In this document: positions 45,465 to 53,945 of the stretch, piece after piece
Numbering within the stretch: position 1 is the stretch's first letter
Layout: each line of letters opens with the position of its first letter
DNA from: Bryobacterales bacterium
GTDB lineage: Bacteria; Acidobacteriota; Terriglobia; Bryobacterales; Bryobacteraceae
Length of the DNA: 64,000 bases
Direction of reading: 5' to 3'
Assembly: GCA_019261985.1 (NCBI GenBank)
Contig: JAFAQY010000114.1
Location: 42,155 to 106,154, forward strand
The notes under the pieces: generated by a model
The model's database searches: none
What the model saw: the letters and a program-made list of their open reading frames with translations, nothing else
What the model was told of the DNA's origin: nothing
Program-made: the position numbers and the translations under genes

Positions 45465-45516
45465 CATTGCGCCGCGCGGCTAAAGCCCGCCCCACAGCGG
45501 GCTGTTGGCATTGCCG

Positions 45517-46209
45517 TTAAGCGGGCGGCGTTTTGGCCAACTGCTGTTTGGCCCAAACGCGAGCGGGGTTTAAGCTAACCGCCTTTTCCAGCGCTTTGTG
45601 AGCTTCGGCGTTACGGTTCACCTTGCGCAGGGCAATTCCCAACCACAGATGCGCGTCCGCGGAGCGCGCATCCAGTTCAATAGCCTTCTGAAAATCCTTG
45701 ATAGCGACGTCCGCGCCTCCGCCCATAGCTTGCGGCAAATAATAATTACCCGCGCCGCGACTCACATAATTCATCGCGGATTTTGGGTCGAGCTGCACCG
45801 CTTTGTTTAATTCATCTTGCGCGCACCGGCCATATTTCAACGCGGTCATCACGTTTCCGGGAACGGCTTGTCCGCATAATGTACCAAGCAGCCGGTGGTA
45901 TTCCGAATTTTCGGGCTTTAAAGCCGTAAGGCGCTCGGCGGATTTGATTCCGGATTCGGCGGAGGAGCGAGCCAGATTCTTATCGCCCATTTCCACCGCA
46001 ATTTCAGCGAGGTACGATTCGGCGAGCGCCTGCCGGTACAGCGCTTGCGCATCGTTGGACTGCTTCGCGGCAACCGCATTTAATTGGCTGGCATAGCGTT
46101 CTAACGCGCCGCGGTCCTGGGCGTCACGAGCTTTCTCAAGCTCCGCCGAATTGGACGCGGCACTCTGCCAAAGTAAGAGAAAGATGGCCGAAAGAGAGCT
46201 TAGCGGCAT
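45517..46209 (-). CDS. Secreted TPR protein
   Basis: 230 aa. A short hydrophobic start (LSSLSAIFLLLWQSAASNSA) suggests export. At least four tetratricopeptide-like repeats follow, for example AQDELNKAVQLDPKSAMNYV and AIKDFQKAIELDARSADAHL. Probably a scaffold; no enzyme domain. Flanked by an IS and a gap with a nrdJ-like fragment. Confidence 0.8.
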   Translation of the reverse strand: MPLSSLSAIFLLLWQSAASNSAELEKARDAQDRGALERYASQLNAVAAKQSNDAQALYRQALAESYLAEIAVEMGDKNLARSSAESGIKSAERLTALKPENSEYHRLLGTLCGQAVPGNVMTALKYGRCAQDELNKAVQLDPKSAMNYVSRGAGNYYLPQAMGGGADVAIKDFQKAIELDARSADAHLWLGIALRKVNRNAEAHKALEKAVSLNPARVWAKQQLAKTPPA

Positions 46210-46429
46210 AGGTCCCTTATTTTAGCGAAGGAACATTAAAATGTTCTGAGAAGCGAAGTCGGAGGGGAAACGAAACTGTCTACAACCCCGCAGTCCTGGC
46301 ACGGGGCGCAAAGGCGCCAAGCTTGTGACGGCTCATACCTACGGCTGAAATATGAGCGGCGATTTGCCTCCCCAAAGAGGCTGCGTGGCGCGCCGGCGAC
46401 ATTGGCGTTGTGATCGATGGTCGCGTTTA

Positions 46430-46475
46430 ACCCAGGTTATAGCCGAGCTTGATCAGAGACCTTGGTACCGTGTGA
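46430..46475 (-). pseudogene. Short nrdJ-like fragment
   Basis: On the minus strand this reads TVPRSLIKLGYN, matching NTVPSALIKLGYN inside the nrdJ gene 1.7 kb away. The DNA matches in GGTTATAGCCGAGCTTGAT (19 bases) and then mostly differs at third positions, as between homologues and not a recent copy. The rest of the 305-base gap 46210-46514 is unassigned. Confidence 0.5.
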
Positions 46476-46514
46476 CGCCCCGGCGCCGGTCCTATTTACA
46501 ATGGGAATGTCGCT

Positions 46515-46805
46515 ATGCCGTCACTTGACTCGCTATGTGCAAAACGTGCGGAGATTTGCTCCATCGCCGCGAAGCACGGCGCCGGAAATGTTCGCGTGTT
46601 CGGTTCCGTAGCTCGCGGCGAAGCGCGCCCGGACAGCGATATCGACTTCTTGATCGACGTTGTTGGACCGACGACACCTTGGTTTCCTGGAGGTCTATTG
46701 AACGATCTTGAGGCATTCCTTGGCCAGGGTGTGGACATCGTCATCGCCCGCTCCCTGAACCCGGTGGTCAGGGACGAGGTGCTCCATGATGTCATTGCGC
46801 TGTGA
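46515..46805 (+). CDS. mntA: MNT-type nucleotidyltransferase antitoxin
   Basis: 96 aa. GSVARGEARPDSDIDFLID carries the G-S-x10-D-x-D motif of minimal nucleotidyltransferases. Such proteins inactivate HEPN toxins (HepT) by adding AMP to the toxin. The HEPN gene starts at GTG 46802, overlapping this stop codon by 4 bases. Intact, with the active-site residues in place, while its partner is broken. Confidence 0.9.
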   Translation: MPSLDSLCAKRAEICSIAAKHGAGNVRVFGSVARGEARPDSDIDFLIDVVGPTTPWFPGGLLNDLEAFLGQGVDIVIARSLNPVVRDEVLHDVIAL

Positions 46806-47121
46806 AGGAAGATCTCAAGTATCTTCTATTCATCCTGGAGAATATCCGCCGGATCGGCCAGGACACCTCCGGAGGCCGGGCAGCGTTCGATGCGTCTGAT
46901 ACGATTCAGGACGCTGTTCTGCACAATTTTCAGTTGCTCGCCGAAACGACCAAACGTTTATCGGTGACTCACACCCTGAGGTGGACTGGCGCGGAATCGC
47001 GGGTTTCCGCACCTTCCTCGTTCACGACGATAGGAGAGTTGACTTGGAAGTTGTGTGGCAGATTATTGAGGAGGATTTACCACGGCTAAAGGCCGCCGTC
47101 GCCGCGATGCTTAGCGAATGA
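46802..47121 (+). pseudogene. hepT: HEPN/HepT toxin, frameshifted and motif-mutated
   Basis: The N-terminal frame gives LLFILENIRRIGQDTSGG and TIQDAVLHNFQLLAETTKRL, typical of DUF86/HepT. Near 46965 the frame slips; the next frame continues HPEVDWRGIAGFRTFLVHD and ends EEDLPRLKAAVAAMLSE at 47121. The RNase motif RX4HXY should follow FRTFLVH with a Y two residues on; here it is HDDRRVD, so the Tyr is missing. Toxin activity is very likely lost. Confidence 0.85.
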
Positions 47122-47225
47122 CCGGGTCGATCATGGACGCGAGAGCGCTGAAACCCGAAGCCAGCGCTCCGTTCTTACAGGCGTTGATTCCTGCTCGCGG
47201 CGACGCAGTATGGGACGGCTCATCC

Positions 47226-50051
47226 CTAACTACACCCGCTGGTCCCTCCGCAGTTCTCGCACTTAAAGCACGAGCCGTTGCGGGTCATCAGGCCCCCGCA
47301 TTCGGCGCAGGTGGGAGCATCGCTGACGCTCGGGGAGAACGGCAGCGCTTGTTGCGGGTCCGGTTCGGTGGCGCGCAGCTTGGCGGCTTCGCCGGCATCG
47401 CCTGCCGCGTACTCGGCTCCGAGGAACTTGGCGCCGAGCCAGCGGAAGATGTAATCCATGATCGATTTCGCGTAAGGCACGGTCTGGTTGCCAGTCCATC
47501 CGCTCGGCTCGAAACGCACGTGGCTGAATTTGTCGACGAAGAACTTCAGTGGAACGCCGTATTGCAGCGCGTAGCTGATCGCTGTCGCGAAGCTGTCCAT
47601 CAGGCCCGAAATGGTCGAGCCTTCCTTCGCCATGGTGACAAACAGTTCGCCCGGAGTGCCATCTTCATAAAGGCCCACGGTCAGGTAGCCTTCATGCCCG
47701 CCGATGGAGAATTTGTGAGTGATGGATTGCCGCTCATCGGGCAGCTTGCGGCGGACAGGGCGATAAACGACCTTCTCCACAAGTTTTTCCTGCACCGCGG
47801 GCGACACGGCTCGATCGACTGCGCCACTCGCCTTCGAGGTGCTCAGCGGCTGCACGCGCTTTGAATTATCGCGGTAAATCGCTACGGCCTTCAACCCGAG
47901 CCTCCAGCTCTCGATGTAGGCGTTCATGATGTCTTCCACTGTTGATTCTTCCGGCATGTTGATGGTCTTCGAGATCGCGCCGGAAATGAACGGCTGTACG
48001 GCGGCCATCATGCGCACATGGCCCATGTAGTGAATCGATCGCGTGCCGTTCTGCGGACGGAAGCTGCAATCGAAGACCGCCAGATGCTCGGGCTTCAGGT
48101 GCGGAGCGCCTTCGATCGTGCCTGTCGAATCGATGTGATCGACGATCGCGTTTACCTGATCCGGGTTATAGCCGAGCTTGATGAGCGCGCTCGGCACGGT
48201 GTTGTTGACGATCTTGATTACGCCCCCGCCCACCAGCTTCTTGTACTTCACCAGTGCCAGGTCCGGCTCAATGCCCGTGGTGTCGCAGTCCATCATGAAG
48301 CCGATGGTCCCCGTCGGCGCGATCACTGTCGTCTGCGCGTTGCGGAAACCTGCGATGGACCCCAGCTCGTACGCTTCCTGCCAGACCTTCCGCGCGTTTT
48401 CATAGACGGCCAAAGGCACGCGGTGGCTATCAATATCCGACGTCGCGTCGCGATGCATGCGGATGACTTCGAGGAATGGTTCTTCGTTCACCTCGTATCC
48501 GGCGCACGGACCGGTTGCCTCATTGGCAATGCGGGCGCTGGTCAGATACGCTTGGCCGCACATGATGGCAGTCAGCGCCGCGGCCCAATCGCGGCCTTGG
48601 TCACTGTCGTAGGGAATGCCCATCGACATCAGCAGCGCGCCCAAATTGGCGTAGCCCAACCCCAGCGGCCGGAAATCATGCGAGTTCTTCGCGATCTTTT
48701 CGGTGGGATAAGCCGCGTTGTCTACGATAATCTCCTGCGCCAGGATGACTGTGTCCACGGCGTGCCGGTACGCTTCTACATCGAACTGCCCATCCGGCCC
48801 GACGAACTTCATCAGGTTCAGCGAGGCCAGATTGCAAGCCGAATCGTCCAGGAACATGTACTCCGAGCACGGATTCGACGCATTGATCCGCGCGGTGTTC
48901 TTGGAGGTGTGCCAGCGGTTAATTGTGGTATCGAACTGCATCCCCGGATCGCCGCACTGGTGCGTCGCCTCGGCAATCTGCCGCATCAAGTTGCGCGCCT
49001 GGTAGCGATCGCGCTTCTCACCCGAAATGCGGGAACGCGTCCACCAATCGGAATCGGATTCCACGGCTTGCATGAATTCGTCGGTGGCGCGGACACTGTT
49101 GTTGGCGTTCTGGAAAAAGATGGACCCGTAGGCGTCGCCGTCGAGCGAGGAATCGTAACCCGCTTCGATTAACGTGTGGGCCTTCTTCTCTTCTTTGGCC
49201 TTGCACCAGATGAATTTTTCAATGTCGGGGTGGTCCGAATTCAGGATCACCATTTTCGCCGCGCGGCGGGTTTTGCCGCCGCTCTTGATGACGCCGGCGA
49301 AAGCGTCGAAGCCCTTCATGAAGCTCAGCGGGCCGGAGGCGCGGCCGCCCCCCGATAACAGGCCGTCCTCTTCGCGCAGCGTCGACAGATTCGTCCCCGT
49401 GCCCGAGCCCCACTTGAACAGCATGCCTTCCGTCTTAGCCAAATCGAGAATGGACTCGAGCGTGTCGCCGACTGAATTGATAAAGCAGGCCGAGCACTGC
49501 GGCCGGCGCTCCCCTTCCTGAAGCTTCTTGACCGTATCGTTGGCTTGGTCGAAATACCAGCCATAGCCGCGCGGCTCCCTCACGCCGACGTTGAACCAAA
49601 CCGGCGAGTTGAAGCATGCCTTCTGGGTCAGCATCAGGTGCGCAAGGTCGTCGCGGAAGTTCGACGCGTCCTGCATGGTCCTGAAGTAGCGCTGATGCAC
49701 ACCCCAATCGGTGATGGTATCGACGACGCGGCGGACGAGCTGCCGCACGCTGGTTTCGCGCTCGGGCGAGCCGACTTTGCCGTAGAAATACTTGCTGACT
49801 ACGATGTTAGTGGCGGTCTGCGACCATTCCGCCGGCGTTTCTACGTCCCGCTGCTCGAAGATAACGGCGCCTTTATCGTTGCCGATGGAGGCGGTGCGCA
49901 GCTCCCAGTTGACCTCGTCATAAGGAGTCTTGCCCGGCTCAAGCTTGGCACTAAAAAAACGGGGGAATGACACCCCGAATCTGTCGGCAACCGGTACCGG
50001 ATTGCGCAGGTCCTTTAATTTCATCGCAATGCCTACACTTAATTGTCCCAT
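47226..50051 (-). CDS. nrdJ: Vitamin B12-dependent ribonucleotide reductase
   Basis: 941 aa. Class II enzyme that reduces ribonucleotides with adenosylcobalamin, independent of oxygen. Features: CSACFINSVGDTLESI, the active-site stretch NPCSEYMFLDDSACNLASLN, PTGTIGFMMDCDTTGIEPD and a C-terminal TSCPA-like region, ending in a zinc-ribbon-like CAECGGLMTRNGSCFKCENC that carries reducing cysteines. The start at 50051 follows GGAGG. A NrdR-type box overlaps its promoter. Sole ribonucleotide reductase in the window. Confidence 0.95.
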   Translation of the reverse strand: MGQLSVGIAMKLKDLRNPVPVADRFGVSFPRFFSAKLEPGKTPYDEVNWELRTASIGNDKGAVIFEQRDVETPAEWSQTATNIVVSKYFYGKVGSPERETSVRQLVRRVVDTITDWGVHQRYFRTMQDASNFRDDLAHLMLTQKACFNSPVWFNVGVREPRGYGWYFDQANDTVKKLQEGERRPQCSACFINSVGDTLESILDLAKTEGMLFKWGSGTGTNLSTLREEDGLLSGGGRASGPLSFMKGFDAFAGVIKSGGKTRRAAKMVILNSDHPDIEKFIWCKAKEEKKAHTLIEAGYDSSLDGDAYGSIFFQNANNSVRATDEFMQAVESDSDWWTRSRISGEKRDRYQARNLMRQIAEATHQCGDPGMQFDTTINRWHTSKNTARINASNPCSEYMFLDDSACNLASLNLMKFVGPDGQFDVEAYRHAVDTVILAQEIIVDNAAYPTEKIAKNSHDFRPLGLGYANLGALLMSMGIPYDSDQGRDWAAALTAIMCGQAYLTSARIANEATGPCAGYEVNEEPFLEVIRMHRDATSDIDSHRVPLAVYENARKVWQEAYELGSIAGFRNAQTTVIAPTGTIGFMMDCDTTGIEPDLALVKYKKLVGGGVIKIVNNTVPSALIKLGYNPDQVNAIVDHIDSTGTIEGAPHLKPEHLAVFDCSFRPQNGTRSIHYMGHVRMMAAVQPFISGAISKTINMPEESTVEDIMNAYIESWRLGLKAVAIYRDNSKRVQPLSTSKASGAVDRAVSPAVQEKLVEKVVYRPVRRKLPDERQSITHKFSIGGHEGYLTVGLYEDGTPGELFVTMAKEGSTISGLMDSFATAISYALQYGVPLKFFVDKFSHVRFEPSGWTGNQTVPYAKSIMDYIFRWLGAKFLGAEYAAGDAGEAAKLRATEPDPQQALPFSPSVSDAPTCAECGGLMTRNGSCFKCENCGGTSGCS

Positions 50052-50124
50052 TTAGGCCTCCAAGCCAGCGGCTTGATCGTCCCGGTGCGCCGGAGCCGAT
50101 TTTGAACCGCTGTTGGCCATCTTG

Positions 50125-50148
50125 CCCCAAGATATAGGGGCTCGTCAA
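50125..50148 (-). promoter_or_regulatory. NrdR-like box and promoter of nrdJ
   Basis: CCCCTATATCTTGGGG (read on the minus strand, 50125-50140) fits the NrdR palindrome. It lies between a -35-like TTGACG (50143-50148) and a weak -10-like CAAGAT near 50119-50124, where repressor binding would block transcription. NrdR usually has two boxes; a clear second one was not seen. Confidence 0.6.
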
Positions 50149-50307
50149 GCTTTTTATCTATATGTAGACGCATACTGTTACGGACCTGTTTCGGAGGGTG
50201 GGGGGCGCGTACCGGAATTTCGCTTTGGCATTCAGGCCAGTGACTCGCGCCGCGAAGGTGGGCTGGTTTGAAGATTTACCTTGGCGCGGATGACTGCGCG
50301 GCCGCAA

Positions 50308-50676
50308 TTACTGCTTATCCAACACCGCTTTGAAAGCAGGATCGTTGGGGCGCGTCAACATCAAGGTGCGGCCATCGGGCGATGGAGTGAACTTGTAAAC
50401 TAATGGGCCTAAGCAGTTCTGTGATTTTCGCTTGGGCAACGCGACCTCGCGATCCGGGGCTGAGGAGCCGGGCACGAAAATTTTCGGAGGGAACACCAAA
50501 GTCCCTTCCCCTATGCACTCTCTAACGCGACCTGTTGATTTCGGGAGATTGACTTTCCAGGCTCCCGCAAAAGAATTATCCATTGCAACCGCTGGCCCAA
50601 GGACTGAGACAAGGAGCACCGCCGAACCAAGTAGCATGCACATGACAAACAGACGGTCCCTGGCAAACAATGTCAC
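50308..50676 (-). CDS. Secreted small protein, Acidobacteria type
   Basis: 122 aa. Signal peptide or anchor (LLGSAVLLVSVLGPAVA), then NSFAGAWKVNLPKSTG, a lipocalin-like opening common in secreted Acidobacteria proteins, and VYKFTPSPDGRTLMLTRPND. No function known. The gap 50052-50307 to nrdJ holds only the nrdJ promoter. Confidence 0.65.
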   Translation of the reverse strand: MTLFARDRLFVMCMLLGSAVLLVSVLGPAVAMDNSFAGAWKVNLPKSTGRVRECIGEGTLVFPPKIFVPGSSAPDREVALPKRKSQNCLGPLVYKFTPSPDGRTLMLTRPNDPAFKAVLDKQ

Positions 50677-50705
50677 GTATCTTTTAGGGCGGAGATTGAG
50701 GAAAG

Positions 50706-51062
50706 TCAGGCGGCTTTGTCTGAGAAACTGCGCAGGGCTTTATCTTCGTCCTCAAAAATCTCGAACACGGTGGAGAGTTTGGTGATTTGCATCAGGTCCG
50801 AAACCCGCTGTGTCAATTTCAACAGCTTCAGTGTCCCGCCCTCGCGCTTGACGGTGTTATACGCGCTTACGAGCTCGCCAATTCCCGAGCTGTCGATATA
50901 CGTTACATCAGCCAGCTTCAGCAGGATTTTTTTTCGGCCGGCCACGGTCAACTCCTGAATCTGATCTCGCAGCAATGCGACGCTTTCGCCGAGCGTGATC
51001 CGGCCCGCGGCTTCCACCAGCGTGACCTCGCCGACATGCATCGGAGTTAAATAGAGGCTCAC
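50706..51062 (-). CDS. STAS-domain anti-anti-sigma factor
   Basis: 118 aa. SpoIIAA/RsbV-like domain with the phosphorylatable Ser in TYIDSSGIGELVSAYN. Works in partner-switching signalling, binding a kinase such as RsbW. No kinase or phosphatase partner is adjacent. Overlaps the next gene's stop by 4 bases. Confidence 0.88.
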   Translation of the reverse strand: MSLYLTPMHVGEVTLVEAAGRITLGESVALLRDQIQELTVAGRKKILLKLADVTYIDSSGIGELVSAYNTVKREGGTLKLLKLTQRVSDLMQITKLSTVFEIFEDEDKALRSFSDKAA

Positions 51063-51688
51063 TTGAAATCCATCACTAGTTTTCCTGCCGCTCCTTTGTA
51101 GATGAGCGAAACGTCTTTGGGCTTCAGCTTGCCATCCATCATGAAATAGAGCAAGCCCTCTACGGGCTTTTTCGTTTCCGCGTCGGGCAGAATCTTCTCT
51201 TTCAGCACGCCGATGATGGGGTTCTCTTCGACGGTGTTATCGACTTTCGGTTCCGGCGTGTCGGCGGATTCCGTTTTCTTTTTGCTCGAGCCGGCACGGA
51301 CGGTTACGCCGCCCCAGATCGGACCGTTAGTGCGGGTGCCGTCGCCACCGGGCTGCTGCTGAGCGGGTTTCACCACGAGTTCGCCTTTACCCGCGATCTG
51401 GCTGGGTTCAAGCGCCGGGCTGCGCTCGCCATCTTTGCGGGAAAGAAGCGTAAAATCGTCCGGACTGACGCGCAGGCCTGCATCGGCCTTGGGAGTGACT
51501 TTGATTTTCACTACCACGTAGCGCGGGCCAAGATCGGCCCCGAGTGCTTGCTCGACTTCCTGCCGTTCGAGGATCACGGTACCGGCGATGTCGATATCGT
51601 CGTTTCCCGCCTGGTTGGGAAGGGGCTTTTTCTCGCCTGCTAACAGCATGCAAATGGGAAGTAACAAGAGCGGCAGAATACGTTTCAT
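51059..51688 (-). CDS. Secreted protein of unknown function
   Basis: 209 aa from ATG 51688 (MKRILPLLLLPICMLLAG), with a signal peptide. The middle part (RYVVVKIKVTPKADAGLRVS, DDFTLLSRKDGERSPALEPS) resembles secreted proteins with a domain-of-fold similar to immunoglobulin; then a Gln/Gly/Lys-rich stretch and a C-terminal KPVEGLLYFMMDGKLKPKD. Overlaps glcD by 4 bases, so in operon with it and the STAS gene. No function can be named. Confidence 0.7.
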   Translation of the reverse strand: MKRILPLLLLPICMLLAGEKKPLPNQAGNDDIDIAGTVILERQEVEQALGADLGPRYVVVKIKVTPKADAGLRVSPDDFTLLSRKDGERSPALEPSQIAGKGELVVKPAQQQPGGDGTRTNGPIWGGVTVRAGSSKKKTESADTPEPKVDNTVEENPIIGVLKEKILPDAETKKPVEGLLYFMMDGKLKPKDVSLIYKGAAGKLVMDFK

Positions 51689-53097
51689 AAACTCACATCT
51701 CCACGTTTCTGGCGAATCTCCATGCAGCCGCGCCCAGTGGGCAGCACCTTGCCGGGATTCAAGCGGCATTCCGGATCGAACAGCGCTTTGAACCGCGCGA
51801 TCATCTCCAGCGTATCAGGGGAGAACTGGTGCTCCATCATTTCGTTCTTCTCCATGCCGACTCCGTGCTCGCCGGTGATGGAGCCGCCCACCGAAATACA
51901 CCATTTCAGGATTTCGTCGCTCGCCTGGCGGACTTTTTCGAGCTGGCCCGGAACACGGTGATCGAAAAGGATCAGGGGGTGCAAATTGCCGTCGCCTGCA
52001 TGAAAGATGTTGCTGATCGTCAAGCCGTAACGCTCGCTAACTTCGTAAATGAACTTGAGCGTCGGGCAGGTTTGCGTGCGCGGCACAACACCGTCCTGCG
52101 TGTAATACGACGGCGCGAACCGGCCCACAGCGCCGAATGCGTTCTTGCGGCCCTTCCACAGAAGCTCGCGTTCCTGCGCGTCGCGGGCCACGCGAAACTC
52201 GCGCGCGTTACACGCGGCGCAGGCCTGGCGGATCTGCTCGGTCTGTTCTTCCACGGCCTCGTTCAGCCCCTCGAGCTCGATCAGCAAGACAGCTGCGGCA
52301 TCCAGAGGATAACCGGCGTGCGTGGCTTCTTCCACCATTCGCAGCAGCACGCCATCCAGCATCTCCACCGCGACGGGCGTAATCGCGCGCGCGGTGATTT
52401 CGGCTACCGTGTTGCCCGCATCCTCCGTGCTGTTGAATACGACTAATATCGTTTTCACCGCTTCGGGCTTGCGCATAAGCCGCACGGTGATTTTGGTCAC
52501 CAGCGCCATGGTGCCCTCGGAACCCACAAGCAATCCCGTAAGATCGTAGCCGGGCGTGTCAGGGCCAGTGGTGTTCAGGACGCTGCCGTCCGGAAGTACG
52601 ACCTCCAAACCCAGGACATGGTTGGTGGTAACACCGTAGGCGAGCGTGTGCGGGCCGCCAGAGTTTTCGCTTACGTTGCCGCCGATGGTGCAGGCTCGCT
52701 GGCTGGAGGGGTCGGGCGCATAGAAATAGCCGTCAGCTTCGACCGCCAGCGTAAGGTCCAGATTCACGAGTCCCGGCTCGACGACTGCACGCTCATTGGG
52801 AAGATCGATTTCAAGAATCCGGTTCATGCGGGCGAAGGAGATCATGAGCCCGCCGGCGCGCGCGATGGCGCCACCGCTCAAGCCGGTGCCTGCGCCGCGT
52901 CCCGTGATCGGAAGGCCCAACTCTTTCGCCAGCTTCACCAATGCGACCACTTCGGCTGTGGATTGTGGGAATGCCACCAGATCCGGCCTGGCTTTGTCGA
53001 TGCTGCCGTCGTATTCGTAGTTGGCGAGGTCTTCCGGTTTATGGAGGTATCCGTGCCGGCCGACGATCTTTTCGATTGCGGCGGTCAGGTTGGGCAT
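51685..53097 (-). CDS. glcD: FAD-linked oxidase, glycolate oxidase GlcD-like
   Basis: 470 aa. FAD-binding domain (PCMH fold) with PITGRGAGTGLSGGAIA and GGNVSENSGGPHTLAYGVTT, and a C-terminal cap with FHAGDGNLHPLILFD and GGSITGEHGVGMEK, all GlcD/lactate-dehydrogenase (DLD) family features. Oxidises a 2-hydroxy acid such as glycolate or D-lactate. No glcE/glcF is adjacent, so the electron acceptor is open. Overlaps the upstream dehydrogenase gene by 13 bases. Confidence 0.9.
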   Translation of the reverse strand: MPNLTAAIEKIVGRHGYLHKPEDLANYEYDGSIDKARPDLVAFPQSTAEVVALVKLAKELGLPITGRGAGTGLSGGAIARAGGLMISFARMNRILEIDLPNERAVVEPGLVNLDLTLAVEADGYFYAPDPSSQRACTIGGNVSENSGGPHTLAYGVTTNHVLGLEVVLPDGSVLNTTGPDTPGYDLTGLLVGSEGTMALVTKITVRLMRKPEAVKTILVVFNSTEDAGNTVAEITARAITPVAVEMLDGVLLRMVEEATHAGYPLDAAAVLLIELEGLNEAVEEQTEQIRQACAACNAREFRVARDAQERELLWKGRKNAFGAVGRFAPSYYTQDGVVPRTQTCPTLKFIYEVSERYGLTISNIFHAGDGNLHPLILFDHRVPGQLEKVRQASDEILKWCISVGGSITGEHGVGMEKNEMMEHQFSPDTLEMIARFKALFDPECRLNPGKVLPTGRGCMEIRQKRGDVSL

Positions 53098-53945
53098 GCT
53101 TCCGCTTGCCCCTTCGCGAGCGCGCTTAAGATTTCGTCAACATCGATCTCGTCCGCGTCCTTGAGACCGGCCAGGGCAGCGTAAACTTCCTCTGCCGCGC
53201 GATGAAATCCGGGAGTGACACCCGTTTCGCGGTATGTTGCCGCGATTTCGCGCATCTCCGCGGCAAAGCGCCAAGCTTTTACGGCAACTCTTCCCGCTTT
53301 CTTTTCCGCGCCAGCCATTTCGCGATCCGACCGGGACCATTGTTGCGCAAGCAAATCACGCACGCCGAGTTGTTCGGCGGCGGCGAGAGTGGCACAGAGG
53401 AGCGCGGCCGCGCCTTTGTTATATCCGGCATAGCACATCTTGAGCGCTGAAGCTTTGCCGGCGGGCCCGTCGATTACCTCAGGCTGGAGTGGACCGGCAT
53501 CTCCGAAAAGCGCTGCCGCTTCGGAGGCATGCTCGCCTGAAAAATAGATCCAGACACGGCCGGGTTCGCGCGTTGCCAGACCGATAATCGCAGCGTCGAC
53601 GAAACGCGCCCCGGCAGCGGTTACGCGTTTCGCCATCCGCTCGACGCGCTCGGGAGAGATCGCATTTGCATCGATGAGTAAGCCGCGGAAACCGCAAGCT
53701 AGAACAGCATCGGCAAGGTTATCGGCAAACTCGGGTGGACAGACGCTGACGATCACCGGGCATTCGGCGCACAAATTACCCAGAGATCCCGCGTCTTTGA
53801 GGCCGAGTTCCCCGGCGCGCCTACGCGTGCGCTCGCTGCGGCCTTCAGACACCCAGAAGACGTCGTTACCCGCCTTCAAGAGCGTTGCGGCCGCGGCGCT
53901 CCCCATCTCGCCAGGGTGCAGCAGACCAACGCGTGGGGCGGCCAT
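53085..53945 (-). CDS. NAD(P)-binding beta-hydroxyacid dehydrogenase-like, DUF1932
   Basis: 286 aa from ATG 53945. Rossmann domain RVGLLHPGEMGSAAAATLLK with the nucleotide-binding Gly pattern and SVCPPEFADNLADAV; the catalytic Lys region is GPAGKASALKMCYAGYNKGA. The C-terminal part (DUF1932) is that of 6-phosphogluconate dehydrogenase-like enzymes. Substrate unknown; sits just upstream of glcD, so might feed or use a hydroxy acid. Confidence 0.82.
   Translation of the reverse strand: MAAPRVGLLHPGEMGSAAAATLLKAGNDVFWVSEGRSERTRRRAGELGLKDAGSLGNLCAECPVIVSVCPPEFADNLADAVLACGFRGLLIDANAISPERVERMAKRVTAAGARFVDAAIIGLATREPGRVWIYFSGEHASEAAALFGDAGPLQPEVIDGPAGKASALKMCYAGYNKGAAALLCATLAAAEQLGVRDLLAQQWSRSDREMAGAEKKAGRVAVKAWRFAAEMREIAATYRETGVTPGFHRAAEEVYAALAGLKDADEIDVDEILSALAKGQAEACPT

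Larger units (their letters stand above)
43813..45469. mobile_element. IS4-like element with KTSC passenger gene
   Basis: Inverted ends CAATATCACTTAGTTTT (43813-43829) and its counterpart AAAACTAAGTGACATTG (45453-45469) differ at one base. Inside are a transposase on the minus strand and a small KTSC-domain gene on the plus strand, divergent from a shared 20-base gap. The stop codon of the KTSC gene lies in the right inverted repeat. A clean target duplication is not visible because both flanks are repeats. Confidence 0.82.

Noticed and set aside
46210..46514. Structured RNA in the gap before mntA
   Set aside because: Some hairpins are possible (GGCGCAAAGGCGCC) but no known family pattern is visible; only a short nrdJ-like piece is supportable.
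47118..47864. Long plus-strand frame over the end of nrdJ
   Set aside because: It is antisense to the conserved nrdJ C-terminus, lacks a binding site and shows no protein-like signature.
50052..50160. Cobalamin riboswitch upstream of nrdJ
   Set aside because: The leader is too short (under 100 bases) and shows no B12-box-like sequence; a NrdR-type box explains the site better.
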